NCBI GenBank assembly: GCA_026992215.1
Contig: JALXAI010000137.1
Location: 1-7,421, forward strand
Direction of reading: 5' to 3'
Length of the DNA: 7,421 nucleotides
Source of the DNA: Desulfobacterales bacterium
GTDB lineage: Bacteria; Desulfobacterota; Syntrophobacteria; B119-G9
The notes beneath the pieces were generated by a model that saw nothing but the letters and a program-made list of their open reading frames with translations, was not told the DNA's origin and ran no database searches. Below, one piece after another: positions 5,412-7,421 of this stretch (within the stretch, counting starts at the first letter, position 1; every line of letters begins with the position of its first letter). Position numbers and translations under genes: made by a program.

Positions 5412-7421
5412 CAAGGTCAGGTACAGGTATTCCTGAGAGGACCGGAACGGGCTGGTCCAATCCAGCCCGATGAAAATGGTCGATTCGCTTTTCAGGATGT
5501 TGTTCTCAGAAAAAACAGTGTCAATAGGTTTATCGTGGAGGCAGTAAACGATGATGGCCGCTCTATGCAAAAAGAAATCCTGATTACCCAGGTCTCTCTT
5601 GATTCAATAGTGGTTTCAAAGGTGACCTCGGAGAGGCTTTCCGTTGAACAGGTTGAGCAACTGGTAAGCGAAGGCGTTATAGATCTTGATGACCCTGAAA
5701 ACTACAATGTATCTACTTTTGACATCGTTCTCACGATCAAGAAACAACCGGTTTCCATCTCCCTCCCCATAGCCATTCCAAAGAACAAGCCCGAACCCAG
5801 CGGATACGAAAATATCAGGCTTAAATTCGGTGATGACGCCAGCGGTAGACCAAAGCCAGCACCTGTCCAGGTGGTGGTCTTTGACCAACCTTTACCCTCG
5901 GGACCGAATATGCCTCCCATCTCCGTTCCCGGCGTAATTGTTATTGAGGGTAATATCAAGAGCCTTAAGGAGTTTTTCGATGTTCGCCTTATGCTGCTCA
6001 ATACCTCGGGAATTTTTACCCTCGAAGATGTAACGGCCAACATTGAATTTCCCGACAACGGCCTCACCGCCGTCATGCCTGCCGATGGCATCGCTTCTCT
6101 TGGCACGATCCTCCCTGGCTCAGCAGATCAACCAGGGCAGGTAGAAAAGGAATTCATAATCCGCGGAGACGAGATAGGAACTCACGATGTCAAGGTAAAC
6201 TTTGGCGGTACGGTAACCGGGCCGGGAATAACGGATCCTATCCCCTTCAATGGAAGCGCAGAAACAGAGGTGGAGGTGAAGGGTCCTCCCACATTCACAG
6301 TAAAGGTATCACACCCGGATTCGGTTGAGGCAGGAGTCCCGTACGAGCTCTTGGTGGACATCACCAACACGGGCGAGCTGCCGGCCATGTACGCAAGCCT
6401 GGAACTTGACGTGGGGGCAGATGGCCAACTCTCTCGCTGTGAAATGAATGAGTCAGGGGAGCCGGAATGCCAATATATTACAGGCGGAGAGACAAGGAGC
6501 CTGGGCCATATTCTCCCGGGTCAGACTGTGAGTGAGGCTTTTACGGTCTTGCCCCTTACAAGCGGTGTAATATCATCCTGCGTTGGCGCCTCTGATCAGA
6601 ACATCACTCTTCAGGTGCTGGTCGGAGACATCGGGTGCATGGCAGGGCACTATCCTCCTGAAGTCAAAAGTCCCTCCGGCAACCCCACCGTGACAGTCTT
6701 GCCTGCGCCAAATTCCTTCGGGGTAAATCCGGATTCGGCCGTCACAGCCTTTTTCAGCGAACGAATGCAGGAAGGCTCCATTACAACAGGACAGGGGGGC
6801 AGCTTTAATGTCTATGATGATGCGAACAATCTGATTCCCGGTCAGGTTACCACAAGCATCCTTTTCCAGGGGACTGACCACGAAAAGACAGTAGCCATCT
6901 GGCAGGTAAACAATGGGGGAAGCAACACTCTGGCCCCTAATACGGAATATACGGTGGTCATTAATCAAGACTGCCGGGACATTGATGGAAATAGGCTCTC
7001 GGCTCTCTGGAGCAGCACGTTTACCACCACCGATACAGGTATAAACGACAATACTCCTCCCAGCCTGGATCTATCCGTGGAGCCGCCCGTCAACCCCAAT
7101 CAGGTAATACCCGGGCAAATTGCCAGGATTAATGCATATGCCTCTGATCAGGGAAGCGGCATTGCCCGTGTGGAATTGAGAATAAAGGACATGGACGAAG
7201 AAGGCGCTCTTTACACCCTGGTGGACCAGAAGACCGTTTTTTCAGGTGATAAGCCTCCGTTCATATTTTCCATTGATTCGGGAAATCTTGTGCCGGGGCA
7301 CTCCTATCAGCTCATGGCCACTGCCTATGACCGAGCCGCAAATGCCCAGAATGCCACCCTCTCCCTTATCATTGCTGCTTCTGCAGATCCTCCCACCATA
7401 CATTTGCAAGACGATCTACCC
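5310..7421 (+). CDS. Large secreted Ig-like/SbsA-domain protein (3' partial)
   Basis: The frame is open from ATG 5310 to the right edge, giving 704 residues without a stop. It starts with a Sec signal peptide (1-34). Next comes an Ig-like unit (35-95; 'D-E-N-G-R-F-A-F', 'N-R-F-I-V-E-A-V-N-D-D-G'). An unrecognised module (about 97-320) follows, then a CARDB/DUF11-like domain (327-445; 'S-V-E-A-G-V-P-Y-E-L', 'I-T-N-T-G-E-L') with Cys377, 387, 424 and 443. After that come an SbsA-type Ig-like domain (465-574), another Ig-like domain (581-692) and the start of a further one. No enzyme motif is visible. The missing C-terminus would decide whether this is a pure scaffold or carries an effector, repeat region or surface anchor. 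It lies 43 bases after gene 1 on the same strand and is probably co-transcribed. GC rises from about 45% before base 5760 to about 55-65% on most sampled lines after it. Confidence 0.92.
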   Translation, partial: MRALDTVFIRKVGGFVFAFLLVFLSLFHFMTVNAQGQVQVFLRGPERAGPIQPDENGRFAFQDVVLRKNSVNRFIVEAVNDDGRSMQKEILITQVSLDSIVVSKVTSERLSVEQVEQLVSEGVIDLDDPENYNVSTFDIVLTIKKQPVSISLPIAIPKNKPEPSGYENIRLKFGDDASGRPKPAPVQVVVFDQPLPSGPNMPPISVPGVIVIEGNIKSLKEFFDVRLMLLNTSGIFTLEDVTANIEFPDNGLTAVMPADGIASLGTILPGSADQPGQVEKEFIIRGDEIGTHDVKVNFGGTVTGPGITDPIPFNGSAETEVEVKGPPTFTVKVSHPDSVEAGVPYELLVDITNTGELPAMYASLELDVGADGQLSRCEMNESGEPECQYITGGETRSLGHILPGQTVSEAFTVLPLTSGVISSCVGASDQNITLQVLVGDIGCMAGHYPPEVKSPSGNPTVTVLPAPNSFGVNPDSAVTAFFSERMQEGSITTGQGGSFNVYDDANNLIPGQVTTSILFQGTDHEKTVAIWQVNNGGSNTLAPNTEYTVVINQDCRDIDGNRLSALWSSTFTTTDTGINDNTPPSLDLSVEPPVNPNQVIPGQIARINAYASDQGSGIARVELRIKDMDEEGALYTLVDQKTVFSGDKPPFIFSIDSGNLVPGHSYQLMATAYDRAANAQNATLSLIIAASADPPTIHLQDDLP
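6702..7031 (+). other. SbsA-type (Big_5) Ig-like domain
   Basis: Residues 465-574 of gene 2 match the family pattern. The opening is 'P-A-P-N-S-F-G-V-N-P-D-S-A-V', followed by the strand 'T-A-F-F-S-E-R-M'. Next comes a loop describing a value ('F-N-V-Y-D-D-A'), then 'L-A-P-N-T-E-Y-T-V-V-I'. The domain closes with 'D-I-D-G-N-R-L-S' and 'S-T-F-T-T-T'. The family is named for the S-layer protein SbsA and recurs in secreted and surface proteins as a structural module. This is the most confident domain call in gene 2. Confidence 0.85.

Noticed and set aside
5702..6106. Minus-strand open frame of 134 codons (and a similar one at 6573-6968)
   Set aside because: Both lie antiparallel to gene 2, where the plus strand encodes Ig-like domains. 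Few stops are expected in antisense frames of GC-richer coding DNA.

Overview
The window is almost wholly coding on the plus strand and holds parts of two large, adjacent, same-strand genes for modular exported or surface proteins. Both run off the window edges. I see no RNA gene, mobile element, CRISPR array or plausible minus-strand gene. The source looks like a free-living, probably Gram-negative environmental bacterium, with GC near 47% in gene 1. Strings of Ig-like, carboxypeptidase-regulatory-like and SbsA-type domains are common in large proteins of Desulfobacterota, Nitrospirota, Chloroflexota and Planctomycetota. No marker gene is present, so the phylum is a guess.

Region 1 (2-5266) is the C-terminal 1754 residues of gene 1. 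Its frame is open to the left edge and its true start lies upstream. The order is: the end of one Ig/cadherin-like domain, two more Ig-like domains, an IPT/TIG-like domain, a carboxypeptidase regulatory-like domain, an unrecognised mixed/helical region, a 45-residue charge-free segment with a six-glycine GxxxG zipper, a cysteine-containing beta region with a DxDxDGxxD calcium loop, about 280 residues of helical coiled coil with an embedded beta-hairpin, and a C-terminal NHL/SMP-30-like beta-propeller.

Region 2 (5267-5309) is a 43-base spacer without a visible terminator or promoter. It contains chained stop/start overlaps and a GAGG Shine-Dalgarno sequence for the next gene, so the two genes are probably one transcription unit.

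Region 3 (5310-7421) is the first 704 residues of gene 2, which is open to the right edge. It has a clear Sec signal peptide, a small Ig-like domain, an unrecognised module of about 220 residues, a CARDB/DUF11-like domain with four cysteines, an SbsA-type Ig-like domain and the start of further Ig-like domains. Base composition rises sharply about 450 bases into this gene.

Taken together the two genes look like a co-expressed pair of very large envelope or secreted proteins. The sequence does not show whether the job is adhesion, surface assembly or delivery of an effector. The strongest lead for something undescribed is the glycine zipper inside gene 1, set among domains that otherwise look extracellular.
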